43,811 nucleotides of DNA from Bacillota bacterium. GTDB taxonomy: Bacteria > Bacillota > Sulfobacillia > Sulfobacillales > Sulfobacillaceae. Below, piece by piece: positions 34,231-43,221 of the stretch. The notes beneath the pieces are model-generated. The model made no database searches. It saw nothing but the letters and a program-made list of their open reading frames with translations, and was not told the origin of the DNA. Each line of letters starts with the position of its first letter. Position 1 is the stretch's first letter. The position numbers and the translations under genes were made by a program. The stretch is taken from positions 1-43,811 of the forward strand of contig JAJZZA010000024.1 in assembly GCA_021797825.1 (NCBI GenBank), read 5' to 3'.

Positions 34231-37200
34231 ATGCGCGGCGCCCATTTGCATGTGCATTCCGCATTCTCCTTTCTGGAGGGAGCCGCTTTGCCGGGGCAAA
34301 TGATTGAGGCGGCGGTCACGGCCGGTATCGATGCGGTGGCGCTGACCGATTCCCATCGCTTGTCCGGGGTTGTGCCGTTTTTACAGGCGGCGGAACAGAC
34401 GGGGATCAAAGCCATCGTCGGAGCCGAGGTGGAGGTTGCCGATGCCGGACGTTTGGTTTTGCTGGTTCCGGATTCGACGGCCTATGCTGCTTTGACCGGC
34501 CTTTTGACTGCCGCGCATCTTGACTCTCCGCGGACGAAGCCGCGGGTGACGTGGGAAAGATTGCAGGAGTTTGGGCCGTCTTTGATCGCATTGAGCGGGG
34601 ACCGCCGGGGGATGTTGGGATCTTCGTGGCTGGCGGGGGATCGTCAGCGTGTGCCGGAACTTTTAGCACAACTGCGCCGTATTTTCCCGCAGGACCATCT
34701 GTATATTGAACTGACCGCCAGCTACTTGCCAGGAGACCAATCACTCTTTCGCGCCCTGGCCGATTTGGGTGAGCATACCGGAACTCCGTTAGTGGGAACC
34801 GGTGCGGTGCATTATGCCAGCAAGGAGCAATTTGGACTCTATGACTTGATGACCTGCATTCGTACGGGTCAGCCCATTGAGTCGGCTGGCGCGGAACGTG
34901 CTTTAAATGCGGAAAACTATCTGAAACCCGCAGATGCCATGCGACAGGCTTTCAGACGATGGCCGATAGCGTGGGAAAATGCTCTGGAATTGGGAGCGCG
35001 GCTACAAACGCCAGATATACTCCACCGCCACCACCCGCCTTTGTTTGCCATTACCGACGGAACCACCGCGCAAGAATACCTGACCCGTTTGGTCCGGGAA
35101 GGGGCCCGCCACCGGTATGGAGCGCGGATTAAAGAGGTGTGGTCCCGCATTGAGCGGGAATTGGCCGTGATTGGGGATATGGGCTTTACAGATTATTTTC
35201 TGGTGGTGTGGGATGTGGCCCGCTATGCGCGAGAGAGGAAAATTCGTTATGCCGGGCGGGGATCGGCGGCGGACTCGGTCGTGGCGTATTGTCTCGGCAT
35301 TACGGATGTCGATGCCCATGCCCGGAATCTTCTGTTCGAACGGTTTATGAGCCGGGAGCGCCAGGAAGTCCCCGACATCGATATCGATTTTGATGCGCGG
35401 TACCGGGACGCTGTGGCGGACTATGTGGTCGCACGCTATGGTTCGGCGCACGTGGCTCGGGTGGCCACCTACCAAACCTACCGGCAGCGGCTGGCGGTGC
35501 GGGAAATTGGCAAAGTGATGGGATTTCCGCCCGGAGAACTGGACGCATTGGCCAAATCACTGCCGGAAGCCCCCATTCGCGATGTGCTGGCACGCTGGGA
35601 CAATATTCCCGAACTGCGTCAATACCCTCAGTCCGATCGGCTCAAACTGGTCTTGAAATGGGCGCAGGCATTGGAGGGATTGCCACGGCACTTGGGCACG
35701 CACGTGGGCGGAGTGGTCATCAGTTCAGATCCGTTGGGGGCGGTGGGGGTGCGGGAACGCTCGGCCAAGGGGGTTGAAGTGATTGCGGTGGACAAACGCG
35801 ACGTGGAGGCTCTGGGCCTGTTGAAACTGGATCTGCTGTCACTAAGGACATTTACTGCGGTGGATGTGGCGAGCGGCGCGATTCGCCGGCAGAATCCCGC
35901 GTTCTCCTATGACGATCTTCCGTTGGAGGACGCGGCCACCTATCACCGGTTGCAGCGGGGCGAAGGCATTGGCGTCTTTCAGCTGGAAAGCCCCGCGCAG
36001 CGATCGCTGGCGATTCGGCTGCAGCCCGATCGTTGGGAGGATATTGTGGCCAGTTTAGCCCTTATCCGTCCGGGACCGATCAAAGGCAACATGGTAGAAC
36101 CGTTTATCGCCCGTCGCCGGGGAGAGGAACCGGTATCCTATTTACACCCCGATTTGGAGCCCGTGTTGTCCAAAACGTATGGAGTGGTGTTGTTTCAAGA
36201 ACAAGTCATTGCGATTGCCAGTATCCTGGCGGGATTTACCCCTGGGGAGGCGGATCAGCTCCGCCGGGTCATGACCCATGCCCGTTCGCCCGGGGAAATG
36301 ACTGCCATTGGAGAGGCGTTTCGGGCCAAAGCGATGGCGCGAGGAGTCGAGCAGAATGTCGCGCAGGCAGTGTTTCAGCAAATTGCGGGATATGCCAGCT
36401 ATGGATTTAACGAGGCGCATGCGGCCGCGTTTGCCGAAACCGCATATCGTACCGCATATCTTTTGGAGCACCATCCTCGCGAGTATCTTTTGGGTCTCTT
36501 GAATGCGGAACCGTTGGGGTATTACCCCATCGATGTATTGTTGGTCGAAGCCCGCCGCCGGGGGATTTGTGTGTTGCCGGTCGATATTAACACCAGTCAT
36601 GCCGAGGCGATTCCGGAAGGGGACGACGGAATTCGGATGGGATTTCAGTTTGTGCGCGGGATGGGAGCGGAAATGGCGGCCAGAGTCTTTCGCGGGCGAC
36701 CTCCGCAAGGATATCGGACTCCTCAGGACGTTGGCAATATGGTAAACCTGTCGCTGGGAGCGTTGCGGGCTTTCGTCGAAATTGGCGCCTTTGATGCCCA
36801 GGACCCGGATCGCGATGCCTGGCTCGACGGCCTGACCAGGCATAACCGGCTGGGAATTGCCGGACGCAGCACGGGCCAGGCTTGGTCCCGTATGCAACAA
36901 GTTGCGGCCGAATACCGGCATTTGGGGTTTGGGGTGCGCGAACAGTGGATGGCTCTCTGGCGCCCGCAGCTTGAGCAGGCCGGATTCCGGTCCATCGCGA
37001 CGATTCGCGCAATGCCGGCCGGTCAGGTTGTGCGCACGGTGGGGATATTGATCCGGCCGCATCGGCCGCCAACCCGGAGCGGACAATTGGTCGTCTTTTT
37101 TTCGTTGCTGGATGAAACCGGGATACTCGAGGCGAGATTGTCTTCTGCGGGGTACCAGAAATATGGGCACCATATTTTCGGTCCCGGCCGAAAAAGGTAT

Positions 37201-37296
37201 GGAGGCGACAGGGTTCCCCGGATGGTTGCGATTAGCGGCCGGACCGAGCCGCAAGGGGTGGCGGTGACGGCGCTGGCGCCGTGGGTTCCCCTGTGA
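34231..37296 (+). CDS. dnaE2: Error-prone DNA polymerase III alpha, DnaE2 type
   Basis: Family C DNA polymerase of 1021 residues, the length of DnaE2 and not of the replicative DnaE (about 1150). Seen in order: PHP domain HLHVHSAFSFLEG at the N-terminus, GRGSAADSVVAYCLGI, the catalytic PDIDIDFD near 381-388, the third Asp in LGLLKLDLLSLRTFTA near 530, LIRPGPIKGNMVEPFIARR and a C-terminal OB-fold (QVVRTVGILIRPHR) near 930. ATG 34231 is 1 nt after the preceding stop; TTG 34213 is an alternative. Encoded in the SOS cassette, it performs translesion synthesis after DNA damage. Confidence 0.92.
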   Translation: MRGAHLHVHSAFSFLEGAALPGQMIEAAVTAGIDAVALTDSHRLSGVVPFLQAAEQTGIKAIVGAEVEVADAGRLVLLVPDSTAYAALTGLLTAAHLDSPRTKPRVTWERLQEFGPSLIALSGDRRGMLGSSWLAGDRQRVPELLAQLRRIFPQDHLYIELTASYLPGDQSLFRALADLGEHTGTPLVGTGAVHYASKEQFGLYDLMTCIRTGQPIESAGAERALNAENYLKPADAMRQAFRRWPIAWENALELGARLQTPDILHRHHPPLFAITDGTTAQEYLTRLVREGARHRYGARIKEVWSRIERELAVIGDMGFTDYFLVVWDVARYARERKIRYAGRGSAADSVVAYCLGITDVDAHARNLLFERFMSRERQEVPDIDIDFDARYRDAVADYVVARYGSAHVARVATYQTYRQRLAVREIGKVMGFPPGELDALAKSLPEAPIRDVLARWDNIPELRQYPQSDRLKLVLKWAQALEGLPRHLGTHVGGVVISSDPLGAVGVRERSAKGVEVIAVDKRDVEALGLLKLDLLSLRTFTAVDVASGAIRRQNPAFSYDDLPLEDAATYHRLQRGEGIGVFQLESPAQRSLAIRLQPDRWEDIVASLALIRPGPIKGNMVEPFIARRRGEEPVSYLHPDLEPVLSKTYGVVLFQEQVIAIASILAGFTPGEADQLRRVMTHARSPGEMTAIGEAFRAKAMARGVEQNVAQAVFQQIAGYASYGFNEAHAAAFAETAYRTAYLLEHHPREYLLGLLNAEPLGYYPIDVLLVEARRRGICVLPVDINTSHAEAIPEGDDGIRMGFQFVRGMGAEMAARVFRGRPPQGYRTPQDVGNMVNLSLGALRAFVEIGAFDAQDPDRDAWLDGLTRHNRLGIAGRSTGQAWSRMQQVAAEYRHLGFGVREQWMALWRPQLEQAGFRSIATIRAMPAGQVVRTVGILIRPHRPPTRSGQLVVFFSLLDETGILEARLSSAGYQKYGHHIFGPGRKRYGGDRVPRMVAISGRTEPQGVAVTALAPWVPL

Positions 37297-37413
37297 ATTG
37301 CCACGGAGTGACCGATCTGGAACCACCATCAAACGGCAACCCAGGGTATACTGAACCGGCAGGGGTTTGCACCGGAACCCCGTTCAATTTCATCACCGGG
37401 AGGCAAAACGCAC

Positions 37414-37953
37414 ATGGATACCGGCTCTCGCTTGGACTGGACAGAACCCGTTTACGATCACCGTCGGCGGGGAACCTATATCATCTCAACCTCGGACGGC
37501 AGGCGCAGCCACATGCACACCGGATGCTGGGTCAGCCCGGTTTCGCATCGTCCGCCCCGCCTGGGGATAGCTATGGCCAAGGAGATGGAAGGGGCGGAAA
37601 TCGTGGCCCGGGGCGGACGGATTGGTCTTTCGCTGGTGGCGGAAAACCAAAAAGAGCTGTTGGTGCGTTTCATTCAAGGGGCGTACACGCCGGAACGCAT
37701 GGGATCCGAAGAGATATTCTGGGGTCTTAAAACGGGAGTTCCACTGCTGACCCACGCCGTCACGGTATTCGAATGTTGGCTCGATCAGATCATCGACCTA
37801 GGGGACTTTCTTTGGGTGATTGGCGAAACCGTCACCGCCGAGGCGCGTGAGACGGGGCCGGATTTGTTGGTCAACGACATCGGTCCGGTTCCCAAGGCGC
37901 GGATGCCCGTTCGCGGATACGACGATGTGCGGGGTTTGCCAGCCCGTAAATAA
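37414..37953 (+). CDS. Flavin reductase-like FMN-binding protein
   Basis: A split-barrel flavin reductase domain protein of 179 residues. Marks are VYDHRRRGTYIISTSDGRR and TGCWVSPVSHRPPRLGIAMAK near the N-terminus and RFIQGAYTPERMGSEEIFW in the middle. Such proteins bind FMN and use NAD(P)H, or serve as flavoredoxins. GGGAGG lies about 11 nt before ATG 37414. It stands alone between the polymerase cassette and the diguanylate cyclase gene. Confidence 0.82.
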   Translation: MDTGSRLDWTEPVYDHRRRGTYIISTSDGRRSHMHTGCWVSPVSHRPPRLGIAMAKEMEGAEIVARGGRIGLSLVAENQKELLVRFIQGAYTPERMGSEEIFWGLKTGVPLLTHAVTVFECWLDQIIDLGDFLWVIGETVTAEARETGPDLLVNDIGPVPKARMPVRGYDDVRGLPARK

Positions 37954-37967
37954 ATGGCGGCGAGATC

Positions 37968-38003
37968 AATCCTTTTCGATGTAGAGAGAAGGATTTCCTT
38001 TTT
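37968..38003 (+). terminator. Weak Rho-independent terminator
   Basis: AATCCTT (37968-37974) pairs with AAGGATT (37989-37995) over a 14-nt loop; CCTTTTTG follows. It stands just after the flavin reductase gene. The stem is short, so its strength is uncertain. Confidence 0.4.
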
Positions 38004-38054
38004 GTTTCGCGAATTGGAAATAGGGATCGGATAACTAGAGGGAGTGTCGGTGGG

Positions 38055-40004
38055 GTGGAGTTGGACCGGTTCCTCAGCCGATTGGGTTTTCATCGCATAG
38101 TCTTCGGGTTGCGACTGACTCTTTGGGCGATGGCAGGCTTGTTGTCCCTGTCGGAGCCGTGGACGGCCGTCGTCTGGCTCGGTTTTGCCCTGGTGATGAC
38201 AATCGGGATGGCGTTGGTGCGGGACCGCCATCGGCTTGCATTGTGGAATCAAGTCATGATTCCGGTGGATTTTGTCCTGATTACGCTGGCGGTGCGGATT
38301 ACCGGCGGATTGGCCAGCGCCTGGTATCTTTTTTATGGCGGCGAGGCGTTGTTCTTGACCGCATATGGCACCGTGTTATGGGCGGCGGGCGGGGCGGTCC
38401 TGGTGTTTATCTTATACGGCTGGTCCTCGGGGCAATGGACGGATTCGGAGGTGTGGTTCCGGTCAGGATTTTTCGCCATCTTTTTCATCACCTCCGGTTT
38501 GCTCGGCGAGGTCATTCGATTAAATAGCCGCCGAGCCCGTGATCATCGGAAAAAATTCGAGCGCTTAGCCCAAATGAAAGTGCTGCAAGAATCCATTATC
38601 CACGAGCAAAAGCTGGATGTAGTACTTAATGCCATGGTTTACCAGGGGCTGCAGATGACCCATGTCGTGGCTGGATATGTGGCCTTGCTGGCGGAGGACG
38701 GCCACTGGCAACCGGCGGCCTTTGCGGAAAATGCTCCAGGTGTGGTCGACCCAGCCTGGGTTATCCCATGGATTTCCGGGATGACAATCCCCAAACACAT
38801 GGCAATTGTTGAGCTAAGCGACGAGATACCCGCGCCCCAGCGGTGCGCTATCCGATATGCGGCCATCTGCCCCTTGCGGGAGGATGGCACCGACGTGGGG
38901 GTTGTCATATTTTGCGCGCCATCCCGGGCGACTCTTGAGGAACACACCCTGTCCATCGAGGTACTGGCGGGTATGATGGTGGCACAAGTCCGGTTTCACC
39001 GAACCCGAGATATGGCGGCACACCGCGGCAACCTCTTGAAATTGTTTGAGCAAGTCGGCCGGTTGTTGAATCGCAGCCTTGACATGAGCACGCTGCTGCG
39101 GGATTTGCATCAAGCGGTGGCCGAGATTTTGGAGATCGATGGGTTTTATGTGGCCCTGGCCTTGGCCCATAACCCAACTCATGCGTTGATGCGATACGTC
39201 TACGATGATGGGAAAAGCTATCCGCAAGAGGTCATTGCGCTTGAGCCGGGCGGTATTACCGCCGATGTGCTGAAGACCGGTGAGCCGCGGATTTGCGTGG
39301 GCGCTCCCGCCACCGCGCAGTTGGGGGGATCGATGAAAACGCCGCGCGGTGTGATGATAGTCCCGTTGATTCATGAGGGCCGGGTGATCGGCGCCATGTC
39401 GGCACAATCCTATCGTGTTGAGTACAATCCGGAACACCTGGAGTTTTTGTCGGCCATTGCCTCGCAAGCGTCGGGAGCCTTGCGCAACGCCCAGCTCTAC
39501 CAGCAAACGCAAGAGGTGGCGCTTACCGATCCTTTGACCGGCCTCGGCAATTCACGCCATTTCAACGTCACCTTGCAAGAACATTGTGAACGCGCCGATC
39601 GCTTGCAACAACCCCTGTCATTGCTATTGATTGATTCCGACAGCCTAAAGGTAATCAACGACCATTACGGACACATGGCGGGTGATGCCCATTTGCAGCT
39701 GCTGGCGGATACCATCCGAAGTTCCATTCGCGAAGGGGATACGGCTTGCCGGTATGCCGGGGACGAATTTGTGGTCATTCTGCCGGCATCGCGTATCGAC
39801 GACGCGTTGGCGGTGGGTGAGCGGATTCGCCTGACCATGGATCAGGCCTTTTCTTGGGACGGGAACCTGACCCTGATGACCACCATTAGCGTGGGAGCGG
39901 CCGAATATACACCGGGAACCACGGCGGAATATCTCTTTGCCCAGGCGGATTACGCGATGTACCAGGCCAAACAACATGGCAAGAATCGGGTGGTGGCCTC
40001 TTAA
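38055..40004 (+). CDS. Membrane GAF-GAF-GGDEF diguanylate cyclase
   Basis: A signalling protein of 649 residues predicted to make cyclic di-GMP. The first ~165 residues hold five or six hydrophobic segments (for example VIFGLRLTLWAMAGLLSL-like, VDFVLITLAV, AAGGAVLVFILYGWS, FFAIFFITSGLLG). Two GAF-like sensor domains follow (~180-310 and ~325-480), then GGDEF (~490-649). The active site reads AGDEF (~568-572), an accepted variant, and the RxxD inhibitory site (REGD) stands five residues before TACRY-AGDEF in the normal place. GTG 38055 follows GAGGGAG about 11 nt upstream. Confidence 0.9.
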   Translation: MELDRFLSRLGFHRIVFGLRLTLWAMAGLLSLSEPWTAVVWLGFALVMTIGMALVRDRHRLALWNQVMIPVDFVLITLAVRITGGLASAWYLFYGGEALFLTAYGTVLWAAGGAVLVFILYGWSSGQWTDSEVWFRSGFFAIFFITSGLLGEVIRLNSRRARDHRKKFERLAQMKVLQESIIHEQKLDVVLNAMVYQGLQMTHVVAGYVALLAEDGHWQPAAFAENAPGVVDPAWVIPWISGMTIPKHMAIVELSDEIPAPQRCAIRYAAICPLREDGTDVGVVIFCAPSRATLEEHTLSIEVLAGMMVAQVRFHRTRDMAAHRGNLLKLFEQVGRLLNRSLDMSTLLRDLHQAVAEILEIDGFYVALALAHNPTHALMRYVYDDGKSYPQEVIALEPGGITADVLKTGEPRICVGAPATAQLGGSMKTPRGVMIVPLIHEGRVIGAMSAQSYRVEYNPEHLEFLSAIASQASGALRNAQLYQQTQEVALTDPLTGLGNSRHFNVTLQEHCERADRLQQPLSLLLIDSDSLKVINDHYGHMAGDAHLQLLADTIRSSIREGDTACRYAGDEFVVILPASRIDDALAVGERIRLTMDQAFSWDGNLTLMTTISVGAAEYTPGTTAEYLFAQADYAMYQAKQHGKNRVVAS

Positions 40005-40718
40005 TGGAGTGTCGCGTGTTCCCCCGGACTGGGGACGGAGAGGTGCCAACGAGCAGGGGGAGGCTGGCGGAGGGTGGCGAGTTTTTCCCAATCCGCCTTC
40101 TAAAAGGCCACGCGGGTGCGTGGCCACCGAGGACAAACACGGCGTTTCGCGGCTGCTGTCATCGGCACCCAGCATCAATCGTGGCGTATGAACTTTCTTC
40201 GGTTTTGATCCGGGCTCGCTGCTCAGGTCTGACCCGGCGGCCGGGAACATTCAAATTGTTTCCAAGAGCGCCTCGCGTGGTTTGGGATGCGGTAGACAAC
40301 CTCAGGCGCTCAAGATCCCGCCACTTTTCGAATGTGCCGGCTTCAGGCGGGAACGGCAAGCGATTTTGGATCACGCCCCAGCAAGCAACCAGCCGTAGAC
40401 CTACTGCGTGACCGTAATAGGGGATATTACTGCCAATCGGGTGGTTGGGGTTGGCCAACCATCCGGCCGACGGTTTCCACGTCGGATCGCGTGTCCTCCC
40501 TTAAAATGATCGTGCGGTGCTGAATTTGGCAATCAGCGTCCATACATTGGTGGGATCGTTGAGAGCTAACAAACCGTACGTCGGCATGATCATTAGTTCG
40601 TGATCTCTGATTGCGGATTGCACATGGCGCTGACCGACTAGACAGAAGATTGTGGCCACGTTATAATATTGGCGCCCCGATGAGTTCGTGTGGCGGGTGG
40701 CAAATGAACAAACATCAC
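40005..40718. other. Intergenic stretch with one perfect hairpin
   Basis: No convincing gene. GGCCACGC/GCGTGGCC (40106-40113 and 40118-40125) forms an 8-bp hairpin; on the minus strand it is followed by TTTT and could end a minus-strand transcript. A 99-codon minus frame ending at 40159 lies before it but has no ribosome binding site or family pattern. Confidence 0.5.
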
Positions 40719-40747
40719 TTGACCAAAGTGGGCAGGGTGGCTATACT
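40719..40747 (+). promoter_or_regulatory. Promoter of the first tRNA group
   Basis: TTGACC (40719-40724), a 17-bp spacer and TATACT (40742-40747), a near-consensus sigma-70 promoter ending 36 nt before tRNA-Ala. Confidence 0.75.
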
Positions 40748-40783
40748 AATTGAGTGTCGCGCGAGGGCGGCACGGTATGGTTC

Positions 40784-40859
<76 letters not shown>

Positions 40860-40862
40860 GTC

Positions 40863-40938
40863 GACCCCATGGTCTAGTGGCCTAGGACATCACCCTTTCA
40901 AGGTGGTAACCCGGGTTCGAATCCCGGTGGGGTCACCA
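40863..40938 (+). tRNA. tRNA-Glu (TTC)
   Basis: A 76-nt cloverleaf with acceptor GACCCCA paired to TGGGGTC, loop CTTTCAA giving anticodon TTC, T-arm GGTTCGAATCCC, and encoded CCA. It lies 3 nt after tRNA-Ala. Confidence 0.95.
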
Positions 40939-40942
40939 TCCC

Positions 40943-41019
40943 GGGCCATTAGCTCAGTTGGTTAGAGCATCCGCCTTTTAAGCGGAGTGTCGAAGGTTCG
41001 AGTCCTTCATGGCCCACCA
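40943..41019 (+). tRNA. tRNA-Lys (TTT)
   Basis: A 77-nt cloverleaf with acceptor GGGCCAT paired to ATGGCCC, loop CTTTTAA giving anticodon TTT, and encoded CCA. Confidence 0.95.
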
Positions 41020-41026
41020 TTGACAT

Positions 41027-41103
41027 AGGCCAGTAGCTCCAATTGGTAGAGCAGCGGACTCCAAATCCGCCTGTTGGGGGTTCGAATCCCTCCTGGCCTG
41101 CCA
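41027..41103 (+). tRNA. tRNA-Trp (CCA)
   Basis: A 77-nt cloverleaf with acceptor AGGCCAG paired to CTGGCCT, loop CTCCAAA giving anticodon CCA, discriminator G and encoded CCA end. Last gene before the terminator at 41110. Confidence 0.95.
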
Positions 41104-41109
41104 GTTTAA

Positions 41110-41139
41110 GTCCCCGCCCTCAGGGGCGGGGACGTTTTT
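41110..41139 (+). terminator. Rho-independent terminator of the first tRNA group
   Basis: A perfect 10-bp stem (GTCCCCGCCC, 41110-41119, with GGGCGGGGAC, 41124-41133), a 4-nt loop and a T run. It follows tRNA-Trp by 6 nt, so the following tRNAs need their own promoter; TATGAT at 41173-41178 is a possible -10. Confidence 0.9.
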
Positions 41140-41186
41140 AAGGCGGCGGTGGCATAAGCAGGTTCAGCGTGATATGATGGCAGTGT

Positions 41187-41260
41187 GCGGGTGTAGCTTA
41201 ATGGTAAAGCCTCAGCCTTCCAAGCTGATTACGTGGGTTCGATTCCCATCACCCGCTCCA
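41187..41260 (+). tRNA. tRNA-Gly (TCC)
   Basis: A 74-nt cloverleaf with acceptor GCGGGTG paired to CACCCGC, loop CTTCCAA giving anticodon TCC, and encoded CCA. Confidence 0.95.
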
Positions 41261-41265
41261 AATTT

Positions 41266-41341
41266 GGGGCTTTAGCTCAGCTGGGAGAGCGCCTGCTTTG
41301 CACGCAGGAGGTCAGCGGTTCGATCCCGCTAAGCTCCACCA
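41266..41341 (+). tRNA. tRNA-Ala (TGC)
   Basis: A 76-nt cloverleaf with acceptor GGGGCTT paired to AAGCTCC, loop TTTGCAC giving anticodon TGC, and encoded CCA. It is the second alanine isoacceptor in the window. Confidence 0.95.
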
Positions 41342-41351
41342 TAATGGTTTT

Positions 41352-41427
41352 TGGGGAGTCGCCAAGTTGGTAAGGCACGGGACTTTGGATCCCGCATGCG
41401 CAGGTTCGAGTCCTGCCTCCCCAGCCA
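41352..41427 (+). tRNA. tRNA-Gln (TTG)
   Basis: A 76-nt cloverleaf with acceptor TGGGGAG paired to CTCCCCA, loop CTTTGGA giving anticodon TTG, and encoded CCA. Its 3' end adjoins a decayed integrase, a usual integration-site setting. Confidence 0.95.
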
Positions 41428-41441
41428 CTTTTTTTGAGACA

Positions 41442-41471
41442 CCGCAAGCGATTGCGGGTTTAATTTTTCCA
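41442..41471 (+). terminator. Rho-independent terminator of the second tRNA group
   Basis: CCGCAA (41442-41447), loop GCGA, TTGCGG (41452-41457), then GTTTAATTTTT. It follows tRNA-Gln by 15 nt. Confidence 0.8.
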
Positions 41472-41735
41472 TGCGGATCCCTCAGCCATGCGCTCAACTT
41501 TTTGCTGGTGCTGATGTGACTTAGCAACTCCAACAAATACGGGGTCGCGGCTAATGTATGGCACCCTTGTGCGGTGTTCGGTCGTCCGAAGTCAAAGCCC
41601 GTCGAATATACATAATGTCTTCTGATCTTCATGGAGATCGTCCCAGCGCAATCCCAACACCTCGCCCCGTCGGCAGCCCGTCCGTGTTAACCGATACCAA
41701 AGAGCTTCGAGACAGTGGGTGTCAGCCACGGCTAA
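41452..41735 (-). pseudogene. Decayed tyrosine recombinase (phage-type integrase)
   Basis: The minus strand spells LEALWYRLTRTGCRRGEVLG followed by LRWDDLHEDQKTLCIF, the box I region of tyrosine recombinases (GxRRGExLGLRWDD with the first catalytic Arg). A different frame downstream spells HQHQQKVERMAEGSAWK, as expected after it in integrases. Stops and frame changes separate them, and the C-terminal HxxR and Tyr regions are absent. It lies beside tRNA-Gln, the type of gene integrases use as attachment site. The remaining 41736-41901 shows only the start signals of the next gene. Confidence 0.65.
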
Positions 41736-41901
41736 AAGTTAGTTAGTTTCGTCGGGGGGCGCGGCCGTTTATTTAGCCCGGTCGGCGGGATTGAAAGGGA
41801 TCATACCCTTCTTTTGTTCCGTTCGGGTAACCGACTCTCTCCATCCGTCGTTATTCAAGAGGACGGGTCGTACAGTTTGCCAAACTAAGGAATAATCAGT
41901 A

Positions 41902-42876
41902 ATGATGAGACAACACCTTTTAATCGTTGCGGGTGCAGCTCTCGGCATGCTCGGGCTCGCGGGGTGTGGGATCAGCAGTCAACCCCCGGCGACGCCTACG
42001 AATAACGGCCGTACCACCACCATTACCGGAACTATCCATTCGAGTGGCGGGACTACGACACAGGTTCCGTCACCCAGTGCCTCAGCCACGCCTTCACCGA
42101 CATCATCCTCAACCCCAACGACCGGGTTGACGTCGGCCGGTCAAGTCGAGGCGGCCCTCAGCCACTTTCTTAAAGCGACCATCGCGTCCCCCTCGTTGCC
42201 CCCCGTACCACCGGTTCCTGGCCCCCGTGGCGTTGGCAAGCTGCCCATATACTACGGGGTATCCGCAGAGCGTTCAAACGCCCCTGTCGGTGCGGTGGTT
42301 AACTTTGTGGGAACGAGCCGGCCCGAACCGCTGAATGCCACGGTCATTCTCCCTAACCACGTTCCCTTGGGAAGTCTTATCGGTTCTTATGCGGCCTCGT
42401 ATGGCACGCCCACCGCGAGCGTGCAAAGCCAGTGGAAGAACGACACCCTCGGTTTCGATCAGGTGCAAGATGTTCCCGCGCCTCCCAGTTCCATGGTGTC
42501 TGCCTGGATGCATCATGCGTCGGCTCATCAAATTACCCTTTTCCCAAGCGTGCAAGGCACGGTGTACACCGCGCCATCAGAGTTGCCCGCCGTGATTTGG
42601 CAGCAAGCCGGGTGGCAATTTGAAATTAGCAACTTATACGCGCTTAAGCCCGATCAAGCAGCGGTGTCAGAGGCCAGCGCGGTAATCCGGACGCTTAACG
42701 GATTGGGGACCCTAACAGGCCATGGGGTCTTTTATATGGTGGCGGCCGGGGACGGGCAACATACCATTATGCTTTGGTCCCACGGCGCGGAGCACTTGGC
42801 CCTGACAGACTATCATTCCGCTTCATTGGCCCTGCAGTGGCTCGCCACCCTACCCCAGACTCCCCTCGTTCATTAA
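41902..42876 (+). CDS. Secreted lipoprotein of unknown function
   Basis: A 324-residue predicted lipoprotein. The N-terminus MMRQHLLIVAGAALGMLGL is a signal peptide ending in the lipobox LAGC (Cys22). A ~70-residue Ser/Thr/Pro-rich linker follows, then an unfamiliar domain (~residues 80-320) with LPIYYGVSAERS, LGFDQVQDVPAPP and VFYMVAAGDGQHTIMLW stretches. I do not recognise this domain. It would be anchored to the outer face of the membrane. A modest AAGGAATAA lies about 9 nt before ATG 41902. Confidence 0.8.
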   Translation: MMRQHLLIVAGAALGMLGLAGCGISSQPPATPTNNGRTTTITGTIHSSGGTTTQVPSPSASATPSPTSSSTPTTGLTSAGQVEAALSHFLKATIASPSLPPVPPVPGPRGVGKLPIYYGVSAERSNAPVGAVVNFVGTSRPEPLNATVILPNHVPLGSLIGSYAASYGTPTASVQSQWKNDTLGFDQVQDVPAPPSSMVSAWMHHASAHQITLFPSVQGTVYTAPSELPAVIWQQAGWQFEISNLYALKPDQAAVSEASAVIRTLNGLGTLTGHGVFYMVAAGDGQHTIMLWSHGAEHLALTDYHSASLALQWLATLPQTPLVH

Positions 42877-42925
42877 GCGCATGCGGGTTGAGATGGATGG
42901 ACCACAAGGCGGCGCGAAGGTCCAT

Positions 42926-43219
42926 TTATGGCGTAGGCAGAAATTTAACAGAGGTAGTGTTATCCCAAAGCCGATCCAAAGGAATCAGTTTCTTGGGCAA
43001 CGTCCACCGTTCTGATGGCAGGATGGCTTGTTCTGGAATCCGGTGATATAGGCTGAACGTCGCTGGGGTGGGCGCGTATGACCCCGTGGTCGGGTGCTCC
43101 CGCAAGTGCGCGAGATACGCAGCCCGTGTCTGTGTCTGTGGCGCGGTTGCAGGATCGAGACAGGGACTAATCATCTCGTAGCGGTACAACGCCCAGACTG
43201 CGCCTTCTTCTTCCGTCAT
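42926..43219 (-). pseudogene. Truncated transposase N-terminal fragment
   Basis: A 97-residue frame starting at ATG 43219 with an excellent AGGAGGTGAG upstream. Residues 1-45 (MTEEEGAVWALYRYEMISPC and AAYLAHLREHP) resemble the beginning of helix-turn-helix DDE transposases of the IS481/Mu-like group. The rest does not follow the expected helix-turn-helix or DDE pattern and ends at 42926. The upstream DUF6431 remnant is a common partner of such transposases. It could alternatively be a small intact gene of unknown function. Confidence 0.4.
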
Positions 43220-43221
43220 GG

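Noticed and set aside
40159-40458. A 99-codon minus-strand frame followed by a hairpin
   Set aside because: No ribosome binding site and no recognisable motif; the hairpin alone is not enough to call a gene.
41312-41632. A 106-codon minus-strand frame across tRNA-Gln
   Set aside because: Its C-terminal part is the translation of the antisense of tRNA-Gln and tRNA-Ala, a frequent false protein; the rest belongs to the decayed integrase in mixed frames.
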